This document shows positions 1-9,491 of a stretch of DNA of 64,000 nucleotides, piece after piece. Source of the stretch: G965220075 sp965220075 (GTDB taxonomy: Bacteria; Chloroflexota; UBA11872); contig OZ244806.1 in the NCBI GenBank assembly GCA_965220075.1, positions 1,116,001 through 1,180,000 on the forward strand. Direction: 5' to 3'. Position 1 is the stretch's first letter; each line of letters begins with the position of its first letter. The notes under the pieces are model-generated. The model ran no database searches. It was not told where the DNA came from and worked only from the letters and a program-made list of their open reading frames with translations. The position numbers and the translations under genes were made by a program.

Positions 1-8
1 TCCGCGCC

Positions 9-2075
9 TTGGACGGAGACCGCGCAGCCACTATCCTCGCGAGACTTCGCGCACACCGGGGAGTGCCGGTGCCTTCTCGTCGCAGTGGACGCGCCCCTCG
101 CGGTCCGCGCGTGGGCGTGGATGTGGGCGGCACGTTCACGGATTTTGTGGTCGTCGAGGGGCGCGAGCTTCGCGTTTTCAAGGCCCCGAGCACGCCGCGC
201 CGGCCCGAGCAGGCGGTGTTCGCCGGATTGCGCGAGGCGGGAATAGGAGTTGCCCGAGCGGTGGTGCACGGCTCCACCGTAGCCACCAACGCTCTGCTCG
301 AGCGCCGCGGCGCGTCCGCTCTGCTCGTTACCACCGCCGGGTTTCGCGACGTACTGGAGCTTGGCCGCCAGAACCGGCCCGAGCTGTACGTCCCCGAGCC
401 GTATAAACCGGAGCCGCTCATCCCTCGCCGCCGGCGGCTCGAGGTCGAGGAGCGCGTTGGCGCGGACGGCTCGGTCGTCGTTCCGCTCGACCCCGCCTCA
501 CTCGTCGCGCTGGAGGCCGAGGCGCGGCGCCTTGCGCCCGACTCGGCCGCCGTCTGCCTGCTGTTCAGCTTCCTGCGTCCGGCGCACGAGCGGTCCGTTC
601 GCGCGGCTCTGCGCCGGGCCGGCGTGTCCACCGTGTCGATCTCCAGCGAGGTGCTCCCGGAGCACCGTGAGTACGAGCGCACCAGCACCACCGTGGTAGA
701 CGCGTACGTGGCGCCTCTGATGGCCCGCTATCTCCGCAGCCTGCGGCTTGGCGTTCCCGGTCCCCTTTGGATCGTTCAATCCGCCGGCGGGGTGTTGCGG
801 TCTGACGAGGCGGCCCGCATACCCGTGCGCACGGTGCTGAGCGGGCCCGCGGCCGGGGTGGTGGGCGCGCGGCACGTGGCCCGCGCCTCGGGATTCAGCG
901 ACATCGTCACACTGGACATGGGCGGCACGTCCACCGACGTGGCCGTGTGCCCCAATGAGCCCGTGCGCACGACTCAGACCAGTGTGGCCGGACTGCCCGT
1001 CGCCATACCTATGATCGACATCCACACGGTGGGCGCTGGCGGCGGATCGATTGCCGCGCTGGACGACGCCGGCGTGCTGCGGGTAGGTCCGCGCAGCGCC
1101 GGCGCCGACCCCGGCCCGGCCAGCTACGGGCGCGGCGGCCTGGAACCCACGGTGACAGACGCGAACCTGGTTCTGGGACGCCTGGCGCCGGCGGCGGCCT
1201 TGGCCGGCGCCGTGCACCTGGACTCCGGCCGAGCGTCGCGCGCCGTTGACCGCTTGCTGCCGACAGGCTCGCGCGCGGCCGCCGACCGCATCGACGCCGC
1301 CTCTGGAGTGGTGGCCGTCGCCAACGCTCACATGGAGCGTGCGCTGCGCGTCATCACCCTCGAGCGCGGATATGATCCGCGCACCTTCACTCTGGTCGCC
1401 TTCGGCGGCGCCGGCCCTTTGCATGCGTGTGAGCTGGCCGAGCGGCTCGACATCGCCACCGTTCTCGTACCGCGCTATCCGGGAGTCCTGTCGGCGCTGG
1501 GCGCGCTGGCCGGCGCGCACGTGCGCGAGTACGCGCGCACGCTTCTCGCACCCGCCATCGCGGAGACGGAGCGCCACCTGGAACGGGTCTTTGCGCGCCT
1601 GGAGACCGCCGCGCGGCGCGATCTGGCGGAGGGGCCCCGTCCATCCCTGCGGCGCTCCCTAGAGCTGCGCTACGTGGGCCAGTCCTTCGAGTTGAGTGTT
1701 CCCTTCGGCCGCGGCGGTCTCAGTGCCGCCGTGCGCGCGTTCCACCGCCGCCACGCGCAGCGCTACGCCCACAGCCGTCCGTCCGCGCCCGTGGAGATCG
1801 TGGTGGCGCGGGTGTCCGCCTCGGTTCGACAGCCGTCCGTACCCCACCCGCGCGCGCCGCGCGATGGTCCCCCGCCCACGCCAACCAATCATCGTGCTGT
1901 GGTGGGCAATCGCTTGCGGCGGGTGCGCGTGTTCGACCGGCCCGCCTTGCCCGCCGACTTCCAAGCCAGCGGCCCGCTCATCGTCACCCAATCCGACGCC
2001 ACCACCTGGATTCCGTCGGGCTGGCAGGCCACGGTGGACGAGTGGGCGGCGCTGGTCTTGCGGCGAACGGACTAG
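9..2075 (+). CDS. Hydantoinase/oxoprolinase family protein (HyuA-like), possibly 5'-incomplete
   Basis: HyuA-type subunit of ATP-dependent hydantoinase, 5-oxoprolinase or acetone-carboxylase-like enzymes. The ASKHA phosphate-binding motif GVDVGGTFTDF lies near residue 37, and a second glycine-rich block, LDMGGTSTDVAV, near residue 300; both are hallmarks of the N-terminal and A domains. At 688 aa it has the usual family length. The first codon seen is TTG at 9 and the frame stays open to the window edge, so the true start could lie upstream; about 35 residues precede the first motif, more than usual. No HyuB partner follows. The next gene is convergent. Substrate is unknown. Confidence 0.85.
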   Translation: MDGDRAATILARLRAHRGVPVPSRRSGRAPRGPRVGVDVGGTFTDFVVVEGRELRVFKAPSTPRRPEQAVFAGLREAGIGVARAVVHGSTVATNALLERRGASALLVTTAGFRDVLELGRQNRPELYVPEPYKPEPLIPRRRRLEVEERVGADGSVVVPLDPASLVALEAEARRLAPDSAAVCLLFSFLRPAHERSVRAALRRAGVSTVSISSEVLPEHREYERTSTTVVDAYVAPLMARYLRSLRLGVPGPLWIVQSAGGVLRSDEAARIPVRTVLSGPAAGVVGARHVARASGFSDIVTLDMGGTSTDVAVCPNEPVRTTQTSVAGLPVAIPMIDIHTVGAGGGSIAALDDAGVLRVGPRSAGADPGPASYGRGGLEPTVTDANLVLGRLAPAAALAGAVHLDSGRASRAVDRLLPTGSRAAADRIDAASGVVAVANAHMERALRVITLERGYDPRTFTLVAFGGAGPLHACELAERLDIATVLVPRYPGVLSALGALAGAHVREYARTLLAPAIAETERHLERVFARLETAARRDLAEGPRPSLRRSLELRYVGQSFELSVPFGRGGLSAAVRAFHRRHAQRYAHSRPSAPVEIVVARVSASVRQPSVPHPRAPRDGPPPTPTNHRAVVGNRLRRVRVFDRPALPADFQASGPLIVTQSDATTWIPSGWQATVDEWAALVLRRTD

Positions 2076-2121
2076 CTGTAGAACAGTTCAGCACCCGCCG
2101 CCGCTCGCATGCGCTTTCCGC

Positions 2122-2967
2122 CTAACGCACGATGGCGCGATGCAGTGTGCGCGCCTCGCGCAGCAATGCGGCCGGGTTCAGGCCCACGGTGTCGATCATG
2201 TGCACTGTGCCCGGATTGCGTCCGATCGCGCCCATCAGCTTGGATATGTCCAGGCCCCGGTCGAGCGCGACGTGCAGCGGCAGGCTGGGCGTCTTGCCCG
2301 GCGCCGTGTTGTGCCAGCGGATCTCGGCCAGGCGTTCGCTGAAACGCCGCAGGTAATCCATACGCACCTCAAACGCCTGCGAGTCTGAATCGACGGAATG
2401 AAATGCGTGGCCGGTGTGCAAGGCCAACCGCACGTCGGTCGAGGCGTCCAGCATCGCGAGCACGCTGTCGATCTCACTCAGCACCACGCCTTCGGGGGCG
2501 TTCTCGACCGCAATCGGGAGGCCCGGGAAGAGTGCGTGCATCGTCCTGAAGCTGCCGCGCAGGGCGTCCAGGTGGGACGAATCGGGCGCGATCTTGCGAC
2601 CCGGGTGCACTACGTACATCTCCATCGGATGGTGGTGCTCGAAGAACTCGACGATCTGCACCAGCTGCCGCAGCGCAATGCTGCGGTCGTACGCATTCAC
2701 GTCGCTCAAGGCGGGCCACGAGCGCCCCACCGCGTCGCTGAATACGTTCAGGTGGAAGCGTATCGGGGCGCCCTGCAGAACCTCTATCGCGTCCGAGTGG
2801 AAGATCGTTCGCAAGCCCAGCTCGTACATGCCGGTCGCGAGGCTCAGCTCCACGATCTGATATTCCAGCCGCACGGCCACGTCCACGACTTCGCGCAGGC
2901 CGGCGTGTAGATTGCGCCTGCTGGCGGGCTTCAGGTTTGGATTGAATCCAAGTCGCAGTGCGGGCAC
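2122..2967 (-). CDS. Sugar phosphate isomerase/epimerase-like TIM-barrel protein
   Basis: 281 aa with the pattern of the AP-endonuclease-2/xylose-isomerase-like TIM barrel: strand-end acidic and His residues in EMYVVHPG (His near 126), IAVENAPEG (Glu near 157) and LALHTGHAF (His near 190), consistent with a divalent-metal site. Members isomerise or epimerise sugars or inositols, or act as endonuclease IV; nothing here fixes the substrate. The start is GTG at 2967, preceded by a strong GGGAGGAG ribosome-binding site. It is the last gene of the minus-strand run after cysteine synthase (gap about 115 bp) and converges with the HyuA gene. Confidence 0.75.
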   Translation of the reverse strand: MPALRLGFNPNLKPASRRNLHAGLREVVDVAVRLEYQIVELSLATGMYELGLRTIFHSDAIEVLQGAPIRFHLNVFSDAVGRSWPALSDVNAYDRSIALRQLVQIVEFFEHHHPMEMYVVHPGRKIAPDSSHLDALRGSFRTMHALFPGLPIAVENAPEGVVLSEIDSVLAMLDASTDVRLALHTGHAFHSVDSDSQAFEVRMDYLRRFSERLAEIRWHNTAPGKTPSLPLHVALDRGLDISKLMGAIGRNPGTVHMIDTVGLNPAALLREARTLHRAIVR

Positions 2968-3081
2968 CCGGCGCTCCTCCCGGCCGGCGTCAGCGCTCCG
3001 GGCGCGCGGGCCGCGTCGGAAAGTTGTTCGCGTCCGCCTCGATCAAGCCGGGCGCCGGACCGTAGGCCCGGCGCTCGTTCC

Positions 3082-3999
3082 CTAGACGTCCCACAGCCCG
3101 GCTGAGAAATAGCGTTCGCCAAGGTCCGCCAGCACCGTAACCACCACGGCGCGCGGGCTGTCCTCCAGCACGTGCCGCACCGCGTACATGTACGCGCCCG
3201 CCGACTGGCCCGCGAACAGACCGGCACGCGCCAGTTCCAGAGAGAGCGCGCGCGCCTCGTCGACATCCACCGGAATCCACCGATCCACAACCGACCGGTC
3301 CAGAAGCTCCGGCTGGATGTTGTGCGCGCCCAAGGGCTTGAGCCCCTCTACCCCCGGGAACTCGGGCGGCACCGCGCTCACCACTTCCACGGCTGGCCGT
3401 TCCTCACGGAGCCGCCGCCCAACCCCGGTGATCGTGCCGCCGGTGCCGACTCCTGCCACGAAGTGCGTGAAGTCCGCGGGCGCTTGCGCCAGGATCTCGT
3501 CCGCCGTGCCGTGATAGTGGGCCAGCCAGTTGGAATCGTTGCTGTATTGATCGGCGAAGTAGTACCGCTCGGGATGGGCCTGCGCGCGGCGCTGTGCTTC
3601 GCGCATGGCCTCGTCATACCCCGCCAGCGCGTCGGTTTCAACGATGCGCGCGCCGTGCGCCGCCATGCGCGCGCGCCGCTCCTCACTGGCGTTGGACGGA
3701 ATCACTATCTCGACCTCAAAGCCCAGGATCATGCCCACCATGGCGTAGGCGATACCAGCATTGCCCGATGACGAATCGAGGATAGTCATGCCTGGTCTCA
3801 GCTCGCCGCGCTCGAGGGCTTCGATCAGCATGCGCGCCACCGGCCGGTCCTTGATCGAGCCGCCTGGATTGAAGGCTTCCATCTTGGCCAGCACGCGTGC
3901 GTGCGGGAACGAGTCGCGGAAGATGGGGACTTCGACCATGGGCGTCTTGCCGATCAGCCCCAGTGTCGGATGCGCCCTGATGGCGTCTTCTACGGCCAT
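3082..3999 (-). CDS. cysK: Cysteine synthase (O-acetylserine sulfhydrylase family, PLP-dependent)
   Basis: Fold-type II PLP enzyme of the cysteine synthase/cystathionine beta-synthase family, making cysteine from O-acetylserine and sulfide. Seen: PLP lysine in NPGGSIKDRP (Lys near 50), the substrate loop SSSGNAGIAYA and the phosphate-binding loop GVGTGGTITGVG. The frame runs open to 4218, but homology begins at the ATG at 3999 (EDAIRAHPTLGLIGKTPM), giving 305 aa, the normal family length. This start overlaps the end of serS by 10 bp, so the two are probably translated from one message. Cysteine synthase versus a close relative such as CysM cannot be settled by eye. Confidence 0.85.
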   Translation of the reverse strand: MAVEDAIRAHPTLGLIGKTPMVEVPIFRDSFPHARVLAKMEAFNPGGSIKDRPVARMLIEALERGELRPGMTILDSSSGNAGIAYAMVGMILGFEVEIVIPSNASEERRARMAAHGARIVETDALAGYDEAMREAQRRAQAHPERYYFADQYSNDSNWLAHYHGTADEILAQAPADFTHFVAGVGTGGTITGVGRRLREERPAVEVVSAVPPEFPGVEGLKPLGAHNIQPELLDRSVVDRWIPVDVDEARALSLELARAGLFAGQSAGAYMYAVRHVLEDSPRAVVVTVLADLGERYFSAGLWDV

Positions 4000-5276
4000 C
4001 CGGTCTCCGGCTCGAGCCTCGCCTGGCCGCCCACGTATGGAAGCAACACGTCGGGAATCGTCACTGTGCCGTCCGCCCGCTGGTTGTTCTCCAGGATCGC
4101 AATCATGGTTCGCTGCACGCCCAGTGCGGTCCCGTTGAGAGTATGGACGTACTGCGTTCGATTCTCGCCTGGCGCGCGAAAGCGTGTTCCGGACCGACGC
4201 GACTGGAACGTTTCGCAATTCGAGACCGACGAGATCTCCAGCCAGTCTCCAACGCCCGCGGCCCAGACCTCAAGGTCGTACTGCTTGGCCGCGCTGAATC
4301 CCAGCTCGGCGGAGCACATCTCGACCACGCGGAACGGCAGGTCCAGGGCGGCCGCCGTGGCCTCGGCGGCCGCCAGCATGGCGTGCATGTCGTCATAGGA
4401 GCGCGTCGGGTCGGAGAAGTTGAATAGCTCCACCTTGTCGAACTGATGCCGTCGCCTCAGCCCGCGAGTCTCCACTCCCGCGGCGCCCGCTTCACGCCGA
4501 AACGCGGGCGTGTAGGCAACGTATTTCAACGGCAGCATCGATCCGTCGAGCACCTCGTCCCGGTGCTGCGCCGCCAGAGCTACTTCCGCCGTCGGGCTCA
4601 TCCACAAGCCGTCCGGATCGATGTGGTAAGAGTCGTCGGCGAACTTTGGAAGCTTCCCGGAGTCCGTCATGCTCTTCGCCGTCACCATCGCGGGCGGATG
4701 CACCTCCCGATAGTCGTGCTGCGCAATATGGAAGTCCAGCATCCAGGTGACAAGTGCGCGCCGCAGGCGCGCTCCTCCGCCGCGGTACGTAGCGAACCCG
4801 GATCCGGCCACATTCGCCGCGCGCGGAAAGTCGAGAATCGCCAGCGCCTCACCCAGCTCCACGTGCTGGACAGGCTCGAAGTCGAACTCCGGCCGCGCCC
4901 CGCGCTCGCGTAGGACTGGATTGTCGGCCGGCCCCTCCCCGCGCGGAACCGACGCGTTCGGCTGGGCCGGAAAGAGCAGCAGCAACTGGTCAATCTCATC
5001 TTCAATCGACGCTAGTTCGGGAGACAGCGCGTCTATTTGCTTGCTCAACGCGCGCGTGGCCTCGATGAGCTCGGCGCGCCGCACGGCGTCCGAGACGCCG
5101 CCGATTTGGCGGGAACGGGAGTTTCGGTCGGCCCGGACCCGTTCCACTTCCTGGAGCAGCGCGCGACGCCGGTCGTCCAGCCGCAGCGTCTCCTCTAGCG
5201 GCGCGTTGCCGCCGCGCGCGGCGAGTCCCTGCCGCACGAGGTCTTGATGCTCACGAATGAAGCGCAACGGGATCAT
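3990..5276 (-). CDS. serS: Seryl-tRNA synthetase
   Basis: Class II aminoacyl-tRNA synthetase charging tRNA-Ser. The 428 aa match the family: an N-terminal helical arm (about residues 1-110) rich in Arg, Glu and Leu that binds tRNA, then the catalytic core with motif 2 (TPAFRREAGAAGVETRGLRRRHQFDKVE) and the motif 3 stretch YVHTLNGTALGVQRTM. It starts with ATG at 5276, about 85 bp after the lysS stop, and overlaps cysK by 10 bp. It sits in a minus-strand run greA-lysS-serS-cysK. Confidence 0.95.
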   Translation of the reverse strand: MIPLRFIREHQDLVRQGLAARGGNAPLEETLRLDDRRRALLQEVERVRADRNSRSRQIGGVSDAVRRAELIEATRALSKQIDALSPELASIEDEIDQLLLLFPAQPNASVPRGEGPADNPVLRERGARPEFDFEPVQHVELGEALAILDFPRAANVAGSGFATYRGGGARLRRALVTWMLDFHIAQHDYREVHPPAMVTAKSMTDSGKLPKFADDSYHIDPDGLWMSPTAEVALAAQHRDEVLDGSMLPLKYVAYTPAFRREAGAAGVETRGLRRRHQFDKVELFNFSDPTRSYDDMHAMLAAAEATAAALDLPFRVVEMCSAELGFSAAKQYDLEVWAAGVGDWLEISSVSNCETFQSRRSGTRFRAPGENRTQYVHTLNGTALGVQRTMIAILENNQRADGTVTIPDVLLPYVGGQARLEPETGWP

Positions 5277-5360
5277 TCAGCGCAAGCCTCCTGCACCGGC
5301 TTCAGCGGCTAGAGCGTCCGGCTCCAATCACGCGTTAGAGGCCGACGGCGCGCGCCGATT

Positions 5361-6860
5361 TTAGTGAGGCGTGCGCAACTGTGGGAACAGTATGACCTCG
5401 CGGATGTTCGACGCGCCCGTGATCGCCATGGCAAGCCGATCGATTCCCAAGCCCAGACCGCCCGCGGGCGGCATGCCGTGCTCGAGCGCCCGTAGAAAGT
5501 CCTCGTCCACTGGATGGGCGGTGTCACCGGCCGCGGCCGGCTCACGCGCCAGATCTTTCATCCGCTCCCGCTGGTCGATCGGGTCGTTCAGCTCGCTGAA
5601 CGCGTTGCCGAACTCCACGCCGCTCACAAATAGCTCGAATCGATCCACGTAGCGCGCGTCGTCCTCCGCGCGCTTGGCCAGCGGCGTCGTTTCGAAGGGG
5701 TAGCGGACGAGCAGGGTCGGCTGGATCAGGTTCGGCTCGACCAATTTCTTGACCAGGGCGTCCAATAGCCGCGCGCGTGTCTCGTTGGGAGCAAGGTCGA
5801 CTCCGTGCTCCCCGGCCGCCGCCCGCAGCGCGCCGTCGGTCGGCCCGGCGTCCAGGTCGAGGCCGGTTGCCGCCAGCAGCGCATCGCGGTAGCTGAGCCG
5901 CCGCCAGGGCGGCGTGAAGTCCAAAGGCTCCCCGTTGTTCGGGGCGATGGTTCCGCCGTGCACCGCCCGCACCGCATCGGCCACAAGTTTCTCGACCAGA
6001 TGCATCATGTCGGTCAATTCGGCGAACGCCTGGTAGGCCTCGAGCATTGTGAACTCGGGGCTGTGAGTCGCGTCGATCCCCTCGTTGCGGAAGTCTTTGC
6101 AAATCTCATATACGCGCTCGAACCCACCCACCAGCAGGCGCTTGAGGTAGAGCTCATCGGCGATGCGCAGGTAGTAGTCGCGCTGCAGCGCCTGGTAGCG
6201 GGTGACGAACGGAGTGGCTTCGCCGCCGCCGTAGAGCGGCTGCAAGGTCGGCGTCTCAACCTCCAAAAAGCCCGCCCCGTCGAGCACGCGGCGCAGAGCG
6301 CGGACGATCTCCGTGCGCGCGGTGAATCGCTCCCGCACGCCCGGGTTGGCGATTAGATCGAGGTAGCGCTGCCGGTATCGAAGCTCCGGGTCGCGCAGAC
6401 CGCGCCACTTCTCGGGCAGCGGCCGCAACGCCTTGGCCGCGATCGTCAGCCGTTGAACACGAACGCTGGGCTCGCCGCGGCGGGTGCGAAACGTGACCCC
6501 GTGCGCCGAAACGAAGTCGCCCACGTCCAGCAGATCGAGGATTTCGTCGTAGGCGTCCGCGCCTAGCTCGGCGGCGTTGAGGTAGAGCTGTATCTGGCCC
6601 GTGCCGTCCCGAACATGGCCGAAAGTCGATTTGCCCATACGCCGCAGCGACATGAGCCGCCCCACCACGTCGACAACGACCTCCTGGTCGCGCTCCAGAA
6701 GCTCCAGCGCCTCGGAGGCGCTGTGAGTGCGGGGAACCCGGTGTGGAAAAGCACTCGCGCCGCGCGCGGTGATTCGATCCAGCTTGGCGCGCCGGGCCGC
6801 GTAGAGGTGGTCGCCTTCGCGCCGGGATTCAGAATCTGAATGATCGGCGCTAGCGATCAG
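5361..6860 (-). CDS. lysS: Lysyl-tRNA synthetase, class II, with apparent CTG start
   Basis: Class II LysRS: N-terminal OB-fold anticodon domain (GRLMSLRRMGKSTFGHVRD), then catalytic core with FRNEGIDATHSPEFTMLE (motif 2) and GLGLGIDRLAMAITG (motif 3). The first ATG/GTG/TTG start in frame is GTG at 6668, giving 435 aa and cutting into the OB-fold. Reading upstream, the frame stays open and encodes a normal LysRS leader (AARRAKLDRITARGASAFPH). No ATG, GTG or TTG occurs before the greA stop. A CTG at 6860 overlaps that stop as CTGA and has GGAG five bases upstream, giving 499 aa, the normal length. I chose it on that basis; the exact start codon is inferred. Confidence 0.85.
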   Translation of the reverse strand: MIASADHSDSESRREGDHLYAARRAKLDRITARGASAFPHRVPRTHSASEALELLERDQEVVVDVVGRLMSLRRMGKSTFGHVRDGTGQIQLYLNAAELGADAYDEILDLLDVGDFVSAHGVTFRTRRGEPSVRVQRLTIAAKALRPLPEKWRGLRDPELRYRQRYLDLIANPGVRERFTARTEIVRALRRVLDGAGFLEVETPTLQPLYGGGEATPFVTRYQALQRDYYLRIADELYLKRLLVGGFERVYEICKDFRNEGIDATHSPEFTMLEAYQAFAELTDMMHLVEKLVADAVRAVHGGTIAPNNGEPLDFTPPWRRLSYRDALLAATGLDLDAGPTDGALRAAAGEHGVDLAPNETRARLLDALVKKLVEPNLIQPTLLVRYPFETTPLAKRAEDDARYVDRFELFVSGVEFGNAFSELNDPIDQRERMKDLAREPAAAGDTAHPVDEDFLRALEHGMPPAGGLGLGIDRLAMAITGASNIREVILFPQLRTPH

Positions 6861-7315
6861 CTGATCTCCAGAATCTCGTAGCTGTGTTCGCCCCTCGGCG
6901 TGATCACGCTGACGTTCTCGCCGACGCGCCGGCCTACCAGCGCTTTACCCAGCGGAGATTCATTTGAGATCTTGCCGGAGGCGAGGTCGATCTCGTCGGT
7001 GCCAACGATGGTGAACGCTTTGACTCCCGTGCCAATGCTTTTTACGGAGACCGAAGAACCGATGCTCACGGTGTCGGACGAGTGCTCGCTTATCACCACC
7101 GCGTCCTTGAGCAGTCGCTCCAGCATCATGATGCGTCCTTCGATGAACGCCTGCTCGTTACGGACCTCGTCCGGTTCATTGCCCTCGCTGAGCTCGCCGA
7201 ATTCCTTGGCTTCGTGAATGCGGCGGATGATCTCCGGCCGGCGCACCAGCTTGAGTTCGTCGAGCTCGGTCATCAAGCGGGCCCGTCCATCTTCGGTCAG
7301 GAACTTCGATCCCAC
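6857..7315 (-). CDS. greA: Transcription elongation factor GreA
   Basis: 152 aa, the usual GreA size. The N-terminal coiled coil (about residues 10-75) carries EFGELSEGNEPDEVRNEQAFIEGRI, close to the family pattern DLSENAEYHAAKEEQ, with acidic tip residues that enter the RNA polymerase secondary channel to trigger transcript cleavage. The C-terminal FKBP-like domain has ISNESPLGKALVGRRVGE. It is the first gene of the minus-strand run and its TGA overlaps the inferred CTG start of lysS, implying translational coupling. Confidence 0.95.
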   Translation of the reverse strand: MGSKFLTEDGRARLMTELDELKLVRRPEIIRRIHEAKEFGELSEGNEPDEVRNEQAFIEGRIMMLERLLKDAVVISEHSSDTVSIGSSVSVKSIGTGVKAFTIVGTDEIDLASGKISNESPLGKALVGRRVGENVSVITPRGEHSYEILEIS

Positions 7316-7405
7316 GGTCAGGTCCTCACTGGTTCTCTAGCGGCGAAGGGCCGACAATCCCGGACGTCACGCCGATTGCCCAATTATAGGTGAGTGGCCC
7401 GCCTC

Positions 7406-9403
7406 TCAGAACCGCGGCCGCCCGACCGCGGTAAAGCGGAAACGCGTCTCCATGAGGTAGGCGCCGCCCCCCGGCTCGTCGCTCTGCGCGTCCCAGCTCC
7501 GTTCTTCCACCTGCACCTGCGGATCCGCCGCGCCCGCCTGTCTGGCGCGTTGTAAGGCGATCTGGGGGCCGGTGGTCAGAATGTGCTCGCGCGCCTGCTG
7601 CCGTGAGCGGAAGCGCGCGTATTCGACCGGTGAGTGCGTGCTGTATCCGATGATTCCGCGGCGCGCGTATTGGGGCCGCAGCAACAGCTCGATCTCTTCC
7701 AGTACGCCGCCCGAAACGGCGCCGACCGCACCAGCCACCTCGGCGTGCGGGGGGATCACCAGCTCGGCGCGCAGCCGCTCGGCCACCTCCGGCATCCACG
7801 CGTGGACCGGCGCACCGATAGCCACGATTGGGACGGAAAGGTTCAGATTGACGCCGAGCGGCGGCTGTGCGTACGCCCGTGACGAAGACCGCGCCAGCAG
7901 GAACCGGCCCAGCGGCCCGTCTTCCTCGGCCACCCGCGGTTCGTGGGCTGCGATGGCCTTGCGCAGCAACGCGATGGACAACTCGCTGACAACCGTTTCA
8001 TGCACGCGCGCGACGAACTCATCGGTTTCCATGCGGCTCTCGCGCGCGGCGATCTGGCAACCCAGCTGCGCCGCGCGCACGTCGAAGTCCGTATAGGCGC
8101 CGCGTGCGTGCAAGATGTCGGTGGGGGTAAGGCCCGCGCGTTCCAGCAATCCGCGCGCCTCCAGGCCGCGCACGTTCAGCAGATGCGCGTCCGGCACGCC
8201 CAGGTGCCCGGCCAGCTCGAGCGTGTTGAGCGGGCCGTCGGCTACGGCGTCAAGCACGCGCCCTTCGGTCTCGGTCAAAGGCTCGTCGCCGGCCGGCCGG
8301 CCGGCCGCCACGAATTCCCACGCGGGCAACAGGCGGTGCGTGACCTGGCGGCGCTGCAGGTCCTCGAGCGCCTCCCCCACGGCCGGGTATTGGGCGGCTG
8401 CGCGGGCGAGCGGTGTTACGCGCCGCGGCCCGATTGAGAGATCGAGTGGATCGGCCACGATCCGGCTGTCGCCCCCGATGCCGGCCGTGCGCACGTCCAC
8501 CGCGCGCACGGCCGTCCGCCAGCCGCCAATGGAGGCGCCGCGCTCGCTCGCCTGGGGCCGGCCGTCCTGCAGAAATAGTGCGTCGGTGGTGGTGCCGCCC
8601 ATGTCCACCACGAGCGCCGCGTCGAGATCGGTCAAACGAGCGGCCGCCGCCGCGCTTGCCGCCGGGCCGGACAGCACGGTCTCGATCGGTCGCGCGCGCG
8701 CCAGATCGAGGCCCATCAACGATCCATCGCTCCGCACGGCCGTCACCGGCGCTCCGATGCCCCATCTCCGCTTCAACGCTTCCGCCGCGTCCAGCAGGCG
8801 GCCGATCTCCGGCAATAGCTGCGCGTTGAGCACCGCGGTGGTTGCCCGCCGGACCGAGTTGAGGTGTGCGCTCAGATCTCCGGCTACTACTACGGGATGG
8901 TCGGTCAGCTCGGCCGCAATCGCTCGCGCGCGGTGCTCGTGCTCGGGGTTTCGGGCCGCCAGATAGCTGGATATTGCAAACGTGTCCACCTGACCGTTCT
9001 GCGCGCGGATCGCCGCGCGCAGACCCTCTTCGTCCAGCGGCTCCACCTCCGCCCCAAACACGTCGTGCCGCCCGGCCACGTAGGCCACGCAGGCGGCGTG
9101 GATGTGTCGATCCAGCCGGTAGCGCTCCAGCATCTCGCGGTCGTATCCGATCAGTACCGCGCCTACGCGCGCTCCCAGTCCCTCGATCGCCGAGTTGGTG
9201 GCGAGGGTCGTCGAGAGCGACACGAGGTCGATGCCGTGCGGATCGAGCGTCCCCAGCCCGCGCACCGCGCCGTCGACCCCCTCGGCCAGGTCGTGGTGCG
9301 TGGTGGGGACCTTAGCGCTGCGGCGCACCTCTCCGGTCGCGCTGTCCAGAAGCACGGCGTCGGTGTAGGTGCCGCCGGTGTCGATTCCGAGCAGGAGACT
9401 CAT
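7406..9403 (-). CDS. Hydantoinase/oxoprolinase family protein with helix-turn-helix-like insert
   Basis: 665 aa, second HyuA-like protein of the window. The ATPase-type motif GIDTGGTYTDAVLL is at residue 6, and VVDMGGTTTDALFL marks the second phosphate loop near residue 260. Between the two halves, about residues 370-440, is a stretch resembling a winged helix (LTETEGRVLDAVADGPLNTL through LEARGLLERAGLTPTD), known from a subset of these proteins. It differs strongly from the HyuA-like protein at the window start, so it is not a recent duplicate. No HyuB gene is adjacent. It reads away from guaB with about 90 bp between. Function beyond the family is unknown. Confidence 0.8.
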   Translation of the reverse strand: MSLLLGIDTGGTYTDAVLLDSATGEVRRSAKVPTTHHDLAEGVDGAVRGLGTLDPHGIDLVSLSTTLATNSAIEGLGARVGAVLIGYDREMLERYRLDRHIHAACVAYVAGRHDVFGAEVEPLDEEGLRAAIRAQNGQVDTFAISSYLAARNPEHEHRARAIAAELTDHPVVVAGDLSAHLNSVRRATTAVLNAQLLPEIGRLLDAAEALKRRWGIGAPVTAVRSDGSLMGLDLARARPIETVLSGPAASAAAAARLTDLDAALVVDMGGTTTDALFLQDGRPQASERGASIGGWRTAVRAVDVRTAGIGGDSRIVADPLDLSIGPRRVTPLARAAAQYPAVGEALEDLQRRQVTHRLLPAWEFVAAGRPAGDEPLTETEGRVLDAVADGPLNTLELAGHLGVPDAHLLNVRGLEARGLLERAGLTPTDILHARGAYTDFDVRAAQLGCQIAARESRMETDEFVARVHETVVSELSIALLRKAIAAHEPRVAEEDGPLGRFLLARSSSRAYAQPPLGVNLNLSVPIVAIGAPVHAWMPEVAERLRAELVIPPHAEVAGAVGAVSGGVLEEIELLLRPQYARRGIIGYSTHSPVEYARFRSRQQAREHILTTGPQIALQRARQAGAADPQVQVEERSWDAQSDEPGGGAYLMETRFRFTAVGRPRF

Positions 9404-9491
9404 TCCACAATTCTCGCCGGATCGCGGTACGGTTCAGGTGCGCGACTTCATGCGCGCAACCCGTCCCGTGCGGGCAGCCCGAGCCCGCGAC

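Noticed and set aside
498..1577. Long open frame on the minus strand under the first HyuA gene
   Set aside because: Composition follows the antisense of a GC-rich coding gene; no domain, no ribosome-binding site, and the plus-strand gene has clear family motifs.
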